The notes under the pieces were generated by a model. That model saw nothing but the letters and a program-made list of their open reading frames with translations, ran no database searches and was not told the DNA's origin. A stretch of 64,000 bases of DNA from Planctomycetota bacterium. Lineage in GTDB: Bacteria; Planctomycetota; UBA1135; GCA-002686595. Each line of letters starts with the position of its first letter. Position 1 is the stretch's first letter. Below, in pieces: positions 56,170 to 63,617 of the stretch. Position numbers and translations under genes: made by a program. The DNA lies in NCBI GenBank assembly GCA_029259635.1, contig JAJDEU010000025.1, positions 52,390 to 116,389 on the forward strand, given 5' to 3'.

Positions 56170-57807
56170 TCAATGACGCGGGGGTAGGGGCAGTGTCGCC
56201 GCGTGGCGTCGCTTTCCCGTCGAGCGTTGGACTTCGATGTCGCGCAGGAGTGCGGACGGCGAGATCGTACCGACCGGCAGCGTGCCGCTCTCGGCGGAAC
56301 AGTACGAGTTGTCGACGACCGGGTCATCGCCCAGAGCCATGATCCCTTGAATCGCGGCGAGCGGAGTGCCGACAAAGCTGACATCGCGCACACGGCGGCG
56401 TTTGCCACTCGCGCGATCGACGAGGTAGACCGCGGTCGGATTGATTTGAAACGCTTGGAAGTCGTAGGCGTCGCCCGACGTTGCGGTCTCGCCGCTATCG
56501 GCTTCGGTGACGAGGAGCCCAAAGGATTGTTCGCGGCGCTCGACTTCGGCCATCCAACGTTCTTCGAGTTCACTCGGCGCAAGCGGATTGCGAGCGCTGA
56601 CGATCAGGTTGCCCATTCGCGCCATGGTCTCGCGCTCGTGAGCCGCGCGACCGTGACCATTGGAGCCGGTCTGCCCCGGAATGCCGTTGCGACTCGTCAG
56701 GAATTGGCGCAGGACGCCATCTTCGATGAGGTGGACGCGCTCGGACGGCGTGCCTTCGTCGTCCATCGTGTAGTGGCCGTAGAGCGATTGGCCATTGAAT
56801 CGCGCGAGGCTCGGATCGTCGAACAGGTCAATGCCCTTGGGCAGAACGCGCTCGCCGGTTTTGCGAGCGAAAGTTCGCCCTTCCGTGCGAGAGAGCAACC
56901 TCTCGCCCTCCAATCGGTGGCCGATGGCTTCGTGAAAGAGCACGCCGGCGGCCATTCCGCCGAACAGTGCCGGCCCCGCGTAGGGTTCCATCGGTTCGGC
57001 GGCGATGAGCTCGCGAAGATCGCGATTGATGAAGTCGATGACCTCGGTGAGTTCCTCTTCGGAAGGCAACTCATCGAAGTTTCGCACATAGAAAAACTGC
57101 TCGGAGATCTGCCGCACACCGTCCGGCGCGAGCATGCCCCCGTAGAGCTTGACCTGAAGAAATCTCTCTTGAGCGATCGAGCGCGTGCCCTCGGAATTCA
57201 CGACCAAGCGCGTCTGAAGGATCTCTTTGAACTGAACGTAGGGATCGTCGATGCGCGGATACTTCAGGAACAGAGCCGACATCCGCCGCACAAAGTCCGA
57301 CGCCTCGGCCAGGTTGCCGCGCAGTTTGCCGACCGAGCACTCCCGACTCTTCGAGTTCATCTTCCGAAGGCTCGGGGCTTCGGCGATCAAGCGCTCTTCC
57401 AGAGCAATGGCCTTCTTGTCGTAATAGTCCTGGAGCGCCTCGCGATGCCGCGACTGAGTCAGGCGCCAAAAGCAGTAGCGCAGGATGAACGGATCCAGGT
57501 CCTCCGGCCCGTCCGCCCAGCCGTGCCAAGCGGGGCTTTCCTTCTCGTCACCGATGCGCCCGTCCACCGTCTGGTCCGTGCGATAGGAGCCCACGCGCAG
57601 GTCCGCATGCAACGTGCTCGCGTCCATCGGACAGGAGTAAAAGACGCTCCCGTAACGCCCCCAAACGCTATACCCCTCCCGAACCCGCAACAAATAAGAC
57701 ATGTAGCAGGGTTTTGGGTGCCCCTTGATGCGGAGCCCCTTCATCGATCGCGCGAGCTCAAGCTCCATGGCTCGAAGCGCCGCGCGCGCTGTCTTCCGGT
57801 TCATCAT
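56170..57807 (-). CDS. TldD-family metallopeptidase
   Basis: 545 residues, longer than canonical TldD. The zinc motif LFHEAIGHRLEGE (HExxxH) is present at about residues 297-302. It is followed by features of the TldD C-terminal half: GIDLFDDPSLARFNGQSLYG, YTMDDEGTPSERVHLIEDGV and FLTSRNGIPG. TldD usually works as a heterodimer with PmbA/TldE to degrade unfolded or modified peptides; no PmbA gene is nearby. The N-terminal 190 residues are divergent, so this may belong to a solitary TldD subfamily. Confidence 0.82.
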   Translation of the reverse strand: MMNRKTARAALRAMELELARSMKGLRIKGHPKPCYMSYLLRVREGYSVWGRYGSVFYSCPMDASTLHADLRVGSYRTDQTVDGRIGDEKESPAWHGWADGPEDLDPFILRYCFWRLTQSRHREALQDYYDKKAIALEERLIAEAPSLRKMNSKSRECSVGKLRGNLAEASDFVRRMSALFLKYPRIDDPYVQFKEILQTRLVVNSEGTRSIAQERFLQVKLYGGMLAPDGVRQISEQFFYVRNFDELPSEEELTEVIDFINRDLRELIAAEPMEPYAGPALFGGMAAGVLFHEAIGHRLEGERLLSRTEGRTFARKTGERVLPKGIDLFDDPSLARFNGQSLYGHYTMDDEGTPSERVHLIEDGVLRQFLTSRNGIPGQTGSNGHGRAAHERETMARMGNLIVSARNPLAPSELEERWMAEVERREQSFGLLVTEADSGETATSGDAYDFQAFQINPTAVYLVDRASGKRRRVRDVSFVGTPLAAIQGIMALGDDPVVDNSYCSAESGTLPVGTISPSALLRDIEVQRSTGKRRHAATLPLPPRH

Positions 57808-58216
57808 TCTAAAGTTGCTCGTACGGGTTCTTGATCCTCCGCGATGAGTTCGCAGGAATCACGCAACGACTCTACGCCGCTTCCGAAAGCTCTGTCTGGG
57901 TACAAGCGATATTCAGCAAGTCCGCTCCCTCGTACGGAATGGGATTCTGGATCTCTGTCGGACGACAGTCCCGTTGGTGCTCTTGGTTTCAAAAGTACTC
58001 AAGCCGATCGCGACCGATGATGGCCTTGTCTCCGGTCTGCGTCGTCACAGGCCTTCACCGCGACTGCAGAGGCAGGAGAGCACCGAGTTGGTGCCCAATG
58101 GTCTTTGATCGGCCGGAGTCCACCTATTCTCTACCTGCCCTGTGAATGGGTCGTAAAGCAGGCATCGTCATGAAAAACCGCCAGCAGGTAACTGATATTC
58201 ATGATAGTTTGCGCCT
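57808..58216. other. Intergenic region between divergent genes
   Basis: 409 bp with no convincing gene. A minus-strand frame (57804-57992) has an unusual composition and no recognised domain. A TGATATTCATGATAG segment lies directly upstream of the ATPase start and is the best promoter-like AT-rich stretch. Confidence 0.4.
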
Positions 58217-59371
58217 ATGAAAGTATCCCGAGATCGAGCCCTCGCCAGGATTCGGATAGCTCTCGAACGTCGACCTGTCGCCGTTCTGACGGGACCGCGG
58301 CAGTGCGGAAAAACCACTCTCGCGAGACAGTTCGTGGGCGAGGCTTCCACCAACTACTTCGACCTTGAAGACCCAATCAGTCTCGCAAGATTGGAGGAGC
58401 CCATTACGGCGCTCGAAGGATTGAAGGGACTTGTCGTGATTGACGAAGTACAGCGACGGCCCGACCTCTTTCCCGTCTTGCGCGTGCTGGCTGATCGAAG
58501 CTCTTGCGAGGCTCAATTCTTAATTCTCGGAAGCGCTTCCGGCGATCTCCTCCGCCAGAGCTCGGAAAGCTTGGCCGGCCGCACGGAACGGATCGAGATC
58601 GGAGGGTTCGATCTGGAGGAGCTCGGTCCCGAAGCGCTCCCGAATCTATGGAGACGCGGCAGCTTCCCTTTGTCCTTCCTCGCCACCTCGGACGAAAACA
58701 GCCTCGCGTGGCGAGAGCAGTTCATTCGAGATCTTTTGGAACGCGATCTTCCCCAATGGGGTGTGCGAGTTCCGGCGGTGACCTTGCGTCGCTTCTGGGC
58801 CATGGTCGCCCACTACCATGGACAAACTTGGAACTCAGCGGAACCGGCCCGGTCATTAGGAGTCTCGGAAGCCACCTGCCGCCGCTACCTCGATCTCTTG
58901 ACCGATGCGCTCATGATTCGGCAACTCCAGCCCTGGCATGCGAATCTGAAAAAGCGCCAGGTCAAGTCACCTAAAATCTATGTGCGTGACGTTGGCCTAT
59001 TGCATCAACTTCTCGGCGTCGAAAGTGAAAAGGCTCTGCAGGACCATCCCAAATTGGGCGCCTCTTGGGAGGGCTTCGCCATCGAACAGGTGCTCAGCTT
59101 GGAGCCCTACGACGAAGCATATTTCTGGGCGTCGTACCAGGGAGCCGAGATCGACCTAATCCTGCGACGTGGCGACCGCCTGTTCGGCATCGAATGCAAA
59201 CGCAAGGACGCCCCCGGTCTAACCCCGTCGATCAGAACCGCGCTCGACGACCTCAAACTCGAACGCGTCGCGATCCTAGTGCCCGGAACTCGTCGCTACT
59301 CCCTAAACGACCAAGTCGAAGTCGTGCCCCTCGAAAGCCTCGCGACGGGTGATTCTCTCTTCGAGGATTGA
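58217..59371 (+). CDS. AAA-family ATPase with C-terminal DUF4143 domain
   Basis: 384 residues. Walker A is LTGPRQCGKTTLARQF, Walker B LKGLVVIDEVQRRPDLF and sensor FLILGSASGD. The C-terminal DUF4143 part (about 210-384) has an HTH-like segment (SEATCRRYLDLLTDALMIRQ), KSPKIYVRDVGLLHQLL and a nuclease-like core with ASYQGAEIDLILRRGDRLFG and GIECKRKDAPG, where E-IECKR resembles a restriction-nuclease fold. Often found on mobile or variable DNA; here it abuts the integron array. The role is unknown and possibly stress or defence related. Confidence 0.82.
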   Translation: MKVSRDRALARIRIALERRPVAVLTGPRQCGKTTLARQFVGEASTNYFDLEDPISLARLEEPITALEGLKGLVVIDEVQRRPDLFPVLRVLADRSSCEAQFLILGSASGDLLRQSSESLAGRTERIEIGGFDLEELGPEALPNLWRRGSFPLSFLATSDENSLAWREQFIRDLLERDLPQWGVRVPAVTLRRFWAMVAHYHGQTWNSAEPARSLGVSEATCRRYLDLLTDALMIRQLQPWHANLKKRQVKSPKIYVRDVGLLHQLLGVESEKALQDHPKLGASWEGFAIEQVLSLEPYDEAYFWASYQGAEIDLILRRGDRLFGIECKRKDAPGLTPSIRTALDDLKLERVAILVPGTRRYSLNDQVEVVPLESLATGDSLFED

Positions 59372-59541
59372 GCTGACGCGTCACGGAAGCAGAATCCGAA
59401 GACTTTGCCGACGAGCGCCACCCTCGAGCGAGTTCGAACGAACTGCGCTTCGCGTGCTCTTATCGCTAGGCCGACCGGGGCTCGCTCCGAGCGCCGCTGG
59501 ATCGGCTACTGATCCTCAATAAGTGTTGGGTGCAGAGCCGA

Positions 59542-60012
59542 TCAAGATGGTGGCGGCACCTGCTGAAAGGTCTGCAATACGATTTTGCGATCTTCATCGT
59601 CCCCGATCGCATCGACGGCAGTCACCGCCGCAGCGTAGGACTCTCTGTGGAGTTGAGATTCCCCTGCTGCAGCCGCAGCATGAGAGTGAATCACGTGCGT
59701 GTAGGCGAGTTCCCAATCTTCAGTCTCTCGGGCCAGAAAGTAGGACTTAACTTCGTTGGCATACTTAAGTGCAGATGCGCCGTAGCCGAGGAGCGCGTGG
59801 ACTTCTGCTAGGAGTGTCTTTGCGCGCATATCGTTGAGTTCTGCTCCCATCGTGGCCCAGTGAAGCGCCGCTGCGTGTGCCGCATTCAGCATCTCCAGGT
59901 CCTCTTCAGGGGTTCGCGATTGCGCCGCAAGTTGCCAGCCGCGATTGTTGCACTCCATGGCGAAGTAGCGATGCCAAGTCTTGGGATCTGTATCTTCGGG
60001 TTCGTGTGGCAT
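59542..60012 (-). CDS. Integron cassette protein, TPR-like, unknown function
   Basis: 156 residues with GGAAAG upstream of ATG 60012. Helical throughout, with the pattern WHRYFAMECNNRGWQLAA, TPEEDLEMLNAAHAAALHWA, AKTLLAEVHALLGYGASAL and a conserved-looking end TFQQVPPPS, as in a widespread family of small helical proteins seen in bacterial cassette arrays (my recollection, not a search). It is the leftmost gene of the array; no attC could be found on its downstream side. Confidence 0.7.
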   Translation of the reverse strand: MPHEPEDTDPKTWHRYFAMECNNRGWQLAAQSRTPEEDLEMLNAAHAAALHWATMGAELNDMRAKTLLAEVHALLGYGASALKYANEVKSYFLARETEDWELAYTHVIHSHAAAAAGESQLHRESYAAAVTAVDAIGDDEDRKIVLQTFQQVPPPS

Positions 60013-60027
60013 GTTCTTTCCCTGTGC

Positions 60028-60084
60028 GTCTAACGGCTTGAGTGATCAGCGGTCGGCCTTAGGCCGATCCGTTGCATCATCTTG
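60028..60084 (-). other. attC site, interrupted by insertion
   Basis: In minus-strand orientation it ends in the core GTTAGAC (60028-60034). The inner hairpin GGTCGGCC/GGCCGATCC is visible. The other core (expected GCCTAAC) is missing: after CTTG at 60084 the sequence changes to ATACTAATGA, exactly as at 63617. The site is therefore disrupted by an IS1111-type insertion that has itself been lost. Confidence 0.75.
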
Positions 60085-60094
60085 ATACTAATGA
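60085..60094 (+). mobile_element. 10-bp scar of an IS1111-type left end
   Basis: ATACTAATGA is identical to the first ten bases of the IS1111-type element at 63618-63627 and sits at the same position within attC. It ends precisely where the IS66 inverted repeat begins, so IS66 inserted 10 bp inside an IS1111-type element. Confidence 0.7.
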
Positions 60095-60178
60095 GTACGC
60101 GTCCGGTGAGCCCATGGTGATTGCGGCTTGAGTCTCGCGCGCACAACCGGATGATCGCTTCCACAAAGGAGGCTGATG

Positions 60179-60502
60179 ATGACGAGTGCTGATGAAATGC
60201 GAGAGCTGTTCGTTCGGTGGAAAAGTTCGGGCCAGAGCCTGATGGCGTTTGGGAAAGCCGAGAACGTGGCCTACGCGAAGCTTTTGTACTGGCGCCGCAA
60301 GCTCGAGGGGAAACCGACTCGGAAGCGCGAATCGCCGAAACCGAATTTGGTGCCGGTGCGATTGGTATCGGACAAGCGCAATCCAGTGCAGAGTTCGAAT
60401 CCGTTTGAAGTCCGTTTCGCTAACGGCACGTCTATCGAGGTGCCGACCGGTTTCGACGAACACGAACTGCGCCGGTTAGTCGGAGTGCTGCTCGCATGCT
60501 GA
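60179..60502 (+). CDS. tnpA: IS66 accessory protein TnpA
   Basis: 107 residues from ATG 60179, 6 nt after a perfect AAGGAGG; ATG 60176 is an alternative with short spacing. Residues 5-45 form a helix-turn-helix-like segment (MRELFVRWKSSGQSLMAFGK, VAYAKLLYWRRKLEG). The C-terminal half has the typical FEVRFANGTSIEVPTGFDE. TnpA is required with TnpB for transposition, probably as a DNA-binding accessory. Overlaps tnpB by 7 bp. Confidence 0.85.
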   Translation: MTSADEMRELFVRWKSSGQSLMAFGKAENVAYAKLLYWRRKLEGKPTRKRESPKPNLVPVRLVSDKRNPVQSSNPFEVRFANGTSIEVPTGFDEHELRRLVGVLLAC

Positions 60503-60876
60503 GCCTGCCGCCGTCGGTGCGACTATTTATCGCGCGCGGCGCGACGGACATGCGGAAGTCTTTCGACACGCTTTCCGCGCTGGTCATGGACGTGATCGAT
60601 GAAGATCCGCAGTCAGGCCATCTGTTTCTTTTTGTCAACCGTCGTCGCGACCGACTCAAAGTGCTTTGGTGGGATCGGTCGGGATACTGCTTGCTGGCGA
60701 AGCGGCTCGAGCATGGCCAGTTTCGGTTGTTCGATCAATCGAGCGGTAATACCGGAGCTTTTGAAATGTCGGCCAGCGAATTGACGCTGATCCTGGACGG
60801 CATTGATTTGCGCGGATCGAAGCGGCGCTTGACGAGTGACAGCGTGAAGAAAATTCGAGCGGAAACCGGTACTTAA
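60496..60876 (+). CDS. tnpB: IS66 accessory protein TnpB (Orf2 family)
   Basis: 126 residues. Very characteristic sequence: SVRLFIARGATDMRKSFDTL, SGHLFLFVNRRRDRLKVLWW, DRSGYCLLAKRLEHGQF. Full length and intact. It overlaps tnpA, and the 28-bp gap to tnpC keeps all three in one transcript. Confidence 0.92.
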   Translation: MLSLPPSVRLFIARGATDMRKSFDTLSALVMDVIDEDPQSGHLFLFVNRRRDRLKVLWWDRSGYCLLAKRLEHGQFRLFDQSSGNTGAFEMSASELTLILDGIDLRGSKRRLTSDSVKKIRAETGT

Positions 60877-60904
60877 ACCGACCAACGCTACCGAAGATAA
60901 ATGG

Positions 60905-62452
60905 GTGACGATTGCCCAAGATATCGAAGCAAAACTCGAGCGACTCACGGAACAGGTCGCGCGCTTGACGGAGAAAGTCGAGTCGCTCACGATCGAGAAC
61001 AAGATCCTTCGCGAGGAGAACGCGCTGCTTAAACGAGGGCTGTTTGGTCGCAAGAGCGAGCGACTGGAGCCCGGGCAGCTGAGCTTCTTCGAGGCGAATG
61101 CAGAAGCATCGCCCGTAGAGCCAATCGTGCCTGCGCCGAAGGAACCGGCGGCCGCAACTGGCCACGGGCGAGCGCCTTTTCCGCCGAACCTGCTGCGCGA
61201 AAGAATCGAACTCGATGTCCCCGAAGCGGACCTGCTTTGCCCGTGCTGCGGCAAGCAGATGAAGCGCATCGGCGAGGAGGTCACCGAACGCGGTCACTGC
61301 ATCCCCGCGCGAATCGTGGTCAAGGAGTACGTGCGAACTAAGTACGCCTGCCCCGATGGGCACGCTGTCAAAACAGCCGAGCTCCCCGATGGAGTGATCG
61401 ACGGCGGCAAGTACGAAGCCTCGGTCTACGCTCACATCGCCACGTCGAAGTACGCCGATCACCTGCCCTTGCACCGATTGGAGGGCATCTTCAAACGGCA
61501 CGGTGTGCACATCTCGAAGCAAAGCATGTGGGACATGCTGGTGCGTGTGGACGAGCTGCTCGCGCAGCCGGTGCTGGTGCAAATGCGAAGCGAACTGCTC
61601 GAAGAGAGCGTGTTGCACGCGGACGAAACGCCGGTAACGATGCGACTCGAGGACGGCAAAGGCACTAAGAACGGATATGCCTGGGGCTGGCGGAATCTGC
61701 ATCGCGCAGGCGAGCCATCAAAAGCACTGGTGGAGTTTCGAACGAGTCGGGGGCGTGACGGGCCAGCTCGTTTTCTCGGCGATTGGTCGGGGACGCTGAT
61801 CGCCGACGGCTATGCCGGTTACGACGAAGTGATTCGAACGAATGCGATTACGCGGGCGGGCTGCTGGGCTCATGCGCGTCGCAAGATAAAGGAAGCAGTG
61901 GATACGGGTTCGAGCAATGCCGAGGGCCTGCTCGCGCTCGTGCAGAAACTGTTTGCGATTGAACGGCCAATCAATGAACAGGTGCAGGCTGGCGAAGTCG
62001 ATCGTGAGCAGCAGCTCGCGATGAGGCGCGCTGCGCGCGGGGAACAATCGAAGAGTGTCGTCGATGCGATTTATCAGGAAGCCGAAAGGCTCGATGGACT
62101 GCGCTCCACGGTGCCTAAAGGAAAACTCGGTAAGGCAATCGGCTACCTAATGTCGCAGCAGCGATCGCTTCTGGCCTTCCTGGGTGATCCGCGATTGCCG
62201 ATTCACAACAACGATGCCGAGCGTGACCTGCGGCACCTGGCCGTAGGGCGTAAAAACTGGCTGGTCTTCGGCAGCCAGCGCGGCGGCGAGGTCGCGTGTC
62301 GACTCTACTCGCTGGTGCTCTCATGCAAACAGTGCGGTGCAGATCCCGAGGCTTACATCGAGGATGTCCTGATGAAGGTCGCGACGACGCCAGCTTCGGA
62401 GATCGCGTCGCTCACGCCGTGGGCGTGGCAAGCTGGCCGATCGGCGAGGTAA
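60905..62452 (+). CDS. tnpC: IS66-family transposase TnpC
   Basis: 515 residues from GTG 60905. An N-terminal leucine-zipper-like coiled coil (about 5-50) and a Pro/Ala linker precede a zinc-finger-like LCPCCGKQM. The DDE catalytic domain has LHADETPVTM, IADGYAGYDEV and IHNNDAERDLR. The C-terminal tail is typical (YSLVLSCKQCGADPEAYIED, WAWQ). No frameshift or stop is seen, so the element may still be mobile. Confidence 0.93.
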   Translation: MTIAQDIEAKLERLTEQVARLTEKVESLTIENKILREENALLKRGLFGRKSERLEPGQLSFFEANAEASPVEPIVPAPKEPAAATGHGRAPFPPNLLRERIELDVPEADLLCPCCGKQMKRIGEEVTERGHCIPARIVVKEYVRTKYACPDGHAVKTAELPDGVIDGGKYEASVYAHIATSKYADHLPLHRLEGIFKRHGVHISKQSMWDMLVRVDELLAQPVLVQMRSELLEESVLHADETPVTMRLEDGKGTKNGYAWGWRNLHRAGEPSKALVEFRTSRGRDGPARFLGDWSGTLIADGYAGYDEVIRTNAITRAGCWAHARRKIKEAVDTGSSNAEGLLALVQKLFAIERPINEQVQAGEVDREQQLAMRRAARGEQSKSVVDAIYQEAERLDGLRSTVPKGKLGKAIGYLMSQQRSLLAFLGDPRLPIHNNDAERDLRHLAVGRKNWLVFGSQRGGEVACRLYSLVLSCKQCGADPEAYIEDVLMKVATTPASEIASLTPWAWQAGRSAR

Positions 62453-62463
62453 ACCCCGCCCAG

Positions 62464-62586
62464 TCAAGCGGCAACCGACATGCGCTCACCGGACGCGTAC
62501 GCTGACGTGGCGTACACACCGATGAACTTAACCTCATCGTGGCCATCTAACTCGTACGCATGCTGTAGGGTGAACACCGTTTCCAT
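62464..62586 (-). pseudogene. Integron cassette gene truncated by IS66
   Basis: The native part runs from ATG 62586 to 62501 and encodes METVFTLQHAYELDG then HDEVKFIGVYATSA. It then enters the IS66 right end and stops at 62464-62466 after 11 foreign residues (40 residues in all). The start resembles the small DUF7336-type cassette proteins (VF-LQH-YE-EVKFIGVY). The remaining 3' part is not found on the other side of IS66. Confidence 0.7.
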
Positions 62587-62590
62587 GTGT

Positions 62591-62653
62591 GCCTAACGGT
62601 GTTGGTTATCAGCGTTCGGAAGAAGGCGGAGCCGTTGCATCACCTGGTTAGGC
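62591..62653 (-). other. attC recombination site (intact)
   Basis: 63 bp from GCCTAAC (62591-62597) to GTTAGGC (62647-62653), fully complementary cores, with inner arms GGTGTTG/CATCACC. In minus orientation it starts GCCTAACCAGGTGATGCAAC. The TAA stop of the DUF695 gene lies within its first core, the classic cassette arrangement. Confidence 0.88.
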
Positions 62654-63100
62654 AAAGCTCTTATAGACGTCCCACTTGGGGTCTGGGCGGATAATGAGCT
62701 GTAGTTCATGGCCTGTGATGGTCTTGGTATACGTTTCGATTAGTGCGCGCGTTTGGTCTGGATCGGATGTATAGAAAACGAACTCACGCATGCCCCCGGT
62801 GGTGATGCTCGCTGCGTACAAGCACAGGCGGTTTGCCTCGAGGGCAGAGGCCAGGTCGTCTTCGATCTGTGCAAGTTCATTCGATTCCAGCGGACCAGGA
62901 AACCCGGATTCGTCCGCGTCCCGAAAGGGAATTGCGACCCCCACTTGGTGTGCGAAATCAGGATGGCCTACTGCTTGAGCAACGCCATGGTTGATCCGAA
63001 GGATCATTGGGCGTCCTTCGTTTTTGCCTTGAAGTACCACCCAGCTCTCGGAGATGTCGAGATCTTGAGCTTCCGGGAATCTTCTTCTAAATGGCCACAT
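62648..63100 (-). CDS. Integron cassette protein, DUF695 domain
   Basis: 150 residues from ATG 63100; the frame opens further upstream but would include attC. Begins MWPFRRRFPEAQDLDISESW then VVLQGKNEGRPMILRIN, matching the DUF695 N-terminal pattern. Later IPFRDADESGFPGPLES, MREFVFYTSDPDQTRALIET and DPKWDVYKSFA. DUF695 proteins are of unknown function and frequently found as cassette cargo (family recollection). Its stop codon is within the attC core at 62647. Confidence 0.8.
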   Translation of the reverse strand: MWPFRRRFPEAQDLDISESWVVLQGKNEGRPMILRINHGVAQAVGHPDFAHQVGVAIPFRDADESGFPGPLESNELAQIEDDLASALEANRLCLYAASITTGGMREFVFYTSDPDQTRALIETYTKTITGHELQLIIRPDPKWDVYKSFA

Positions 63101-63111
63101 ATTTTTGTCTT

Positions 63112-63177
63112 GCCTAACGATTGGGGTGAACAGTGGTGGAGGCGAAGCCGACATCCGTTCGCATCACCTTGTTAGGT
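63112..63177 (-). other. attC recombination site (intact)
   Basis: 66 bp from GCCTAAC (63112-63118) to GTTAGGT (63171-63177). In minus orientation it begins ACCTAACAAGGTGATGCG, very close to the other sites of this array. It separates the DUF695 cassette from the next. Confidence 0.88.
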
Positions 63178-63186
63178 GCCGACATC

Positions 63187-63555
63187 TTAGATGTGTTTCC
63201 ATTCCTCTACGACCACCTGGTACTTATCCTCGTAAAGAATCTTGCCTGGACTCTGTGACCTCAGGAGGCGCACCTGCACACCGTGCTCGCGCAGGAGCGA
63301 GACAATTCCCCACACCTTCTCGATCGATTCGCCTGCATCGTCCTTGAACCAAGAGGAGGCCTCCCATGACCAACCGCTGCTTGAGAATGGTGGGCACGGG
63401 AGGTTCTCGTTTAGCCACTCGTAGGTCTCTTCGAGCCATTCCGCCTCGTGCTGATCGAGAATGCCATCGTCTCGTAGGATCCGCGCTTCGGTAATAACAC
63501 CCGTCAACAACTTGTGACTCTCTCTGTCGGAGCCAACTACGAAGCGAATGAACAT
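63187..63555 (-). CDS. Integron cassette protein, unknown conserved
   Basis: 122 residues from ATG 63555. Sequence features: MFIRFVVGSDRESHKLLTGV, ARILRDDGILDQHEAEWLEE, PPFSSSGWSWEASSWFKDDA, PGKILYEDKYQVVVEEW. I recall this as a widespread hypothetical family typical of integron cassettes, with the conserved PPFSSS and SWFKD blocks. No enzymatic motif is obvious. Mixed helix/sheet, acidic. Confidence 0.78.
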   Translation of the reverse strand: MFIRFVVGSDRESHKLLTGVITEARILRDDGILDQHEAEWLEETYEWLNENLPCPPFSSSGWSWEASSWFKDDAGESIEKVWGIVSLLREHGVQVRLLRSQSPGKILYEDKYQVVVEEWKHI

Positions 63556-63560
63556 CGTTC

Positions 63561-63617
63561 ACCTAACGGCTTCGGTGATCAGCGGTCGGCTGCGTGCCGA
63601 TCCGTTGCATCGCCTTG
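63561..63617 (-). other. attC site, interrupted by IS1111-type element
   Basis: In minus orientation the terminal core is GTTAGGT (63561-63567), just upstream of the cassette start codon. Hairpin arms GGTCGGC/GCCGATCC are present. The partner core is replaced after CCTTG (63617) by the IS end ATACTAATGA. Confidence 0.8.

Larger units (their letters stand above)
60095..62500 (+). mobile_element. Complete IS66-family insertion sequence
   Basis: 2406 bp bounded by perfect 16-bp inverted repeats GTACGCGTCCGGTGAG (60095-60110) and its complement (62485-62500), which continue imperfectly to about 22 bp. Carries the standard tnpA-tnpB-tnpC order. IS66 elements make 8-bp target duplications, but the flanks ACTAATGA and GCTGACGT do not match, so one flank was altered by a deletion or recombination. 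Confidence 0.9.

Noticed and set aside
57804..57992. 62-codon minus-strand frame before the TldD gene
   Set aside because: No start signal, no family resemblance and composition like intergenic DNA.
59431..59444. Palindrome AGTTCGAACGAACT between the ATPase and the cassette array
   Set aside because: Too short to be an attC or terminator by itself and without a related copy; could be chance.
59450..59541. Expected attC for the leftmost cassette gene
   Set aside because: Neither GCCTAAC nor GTTAGGC cores with pairing arms could be found here, so no site was annotated.
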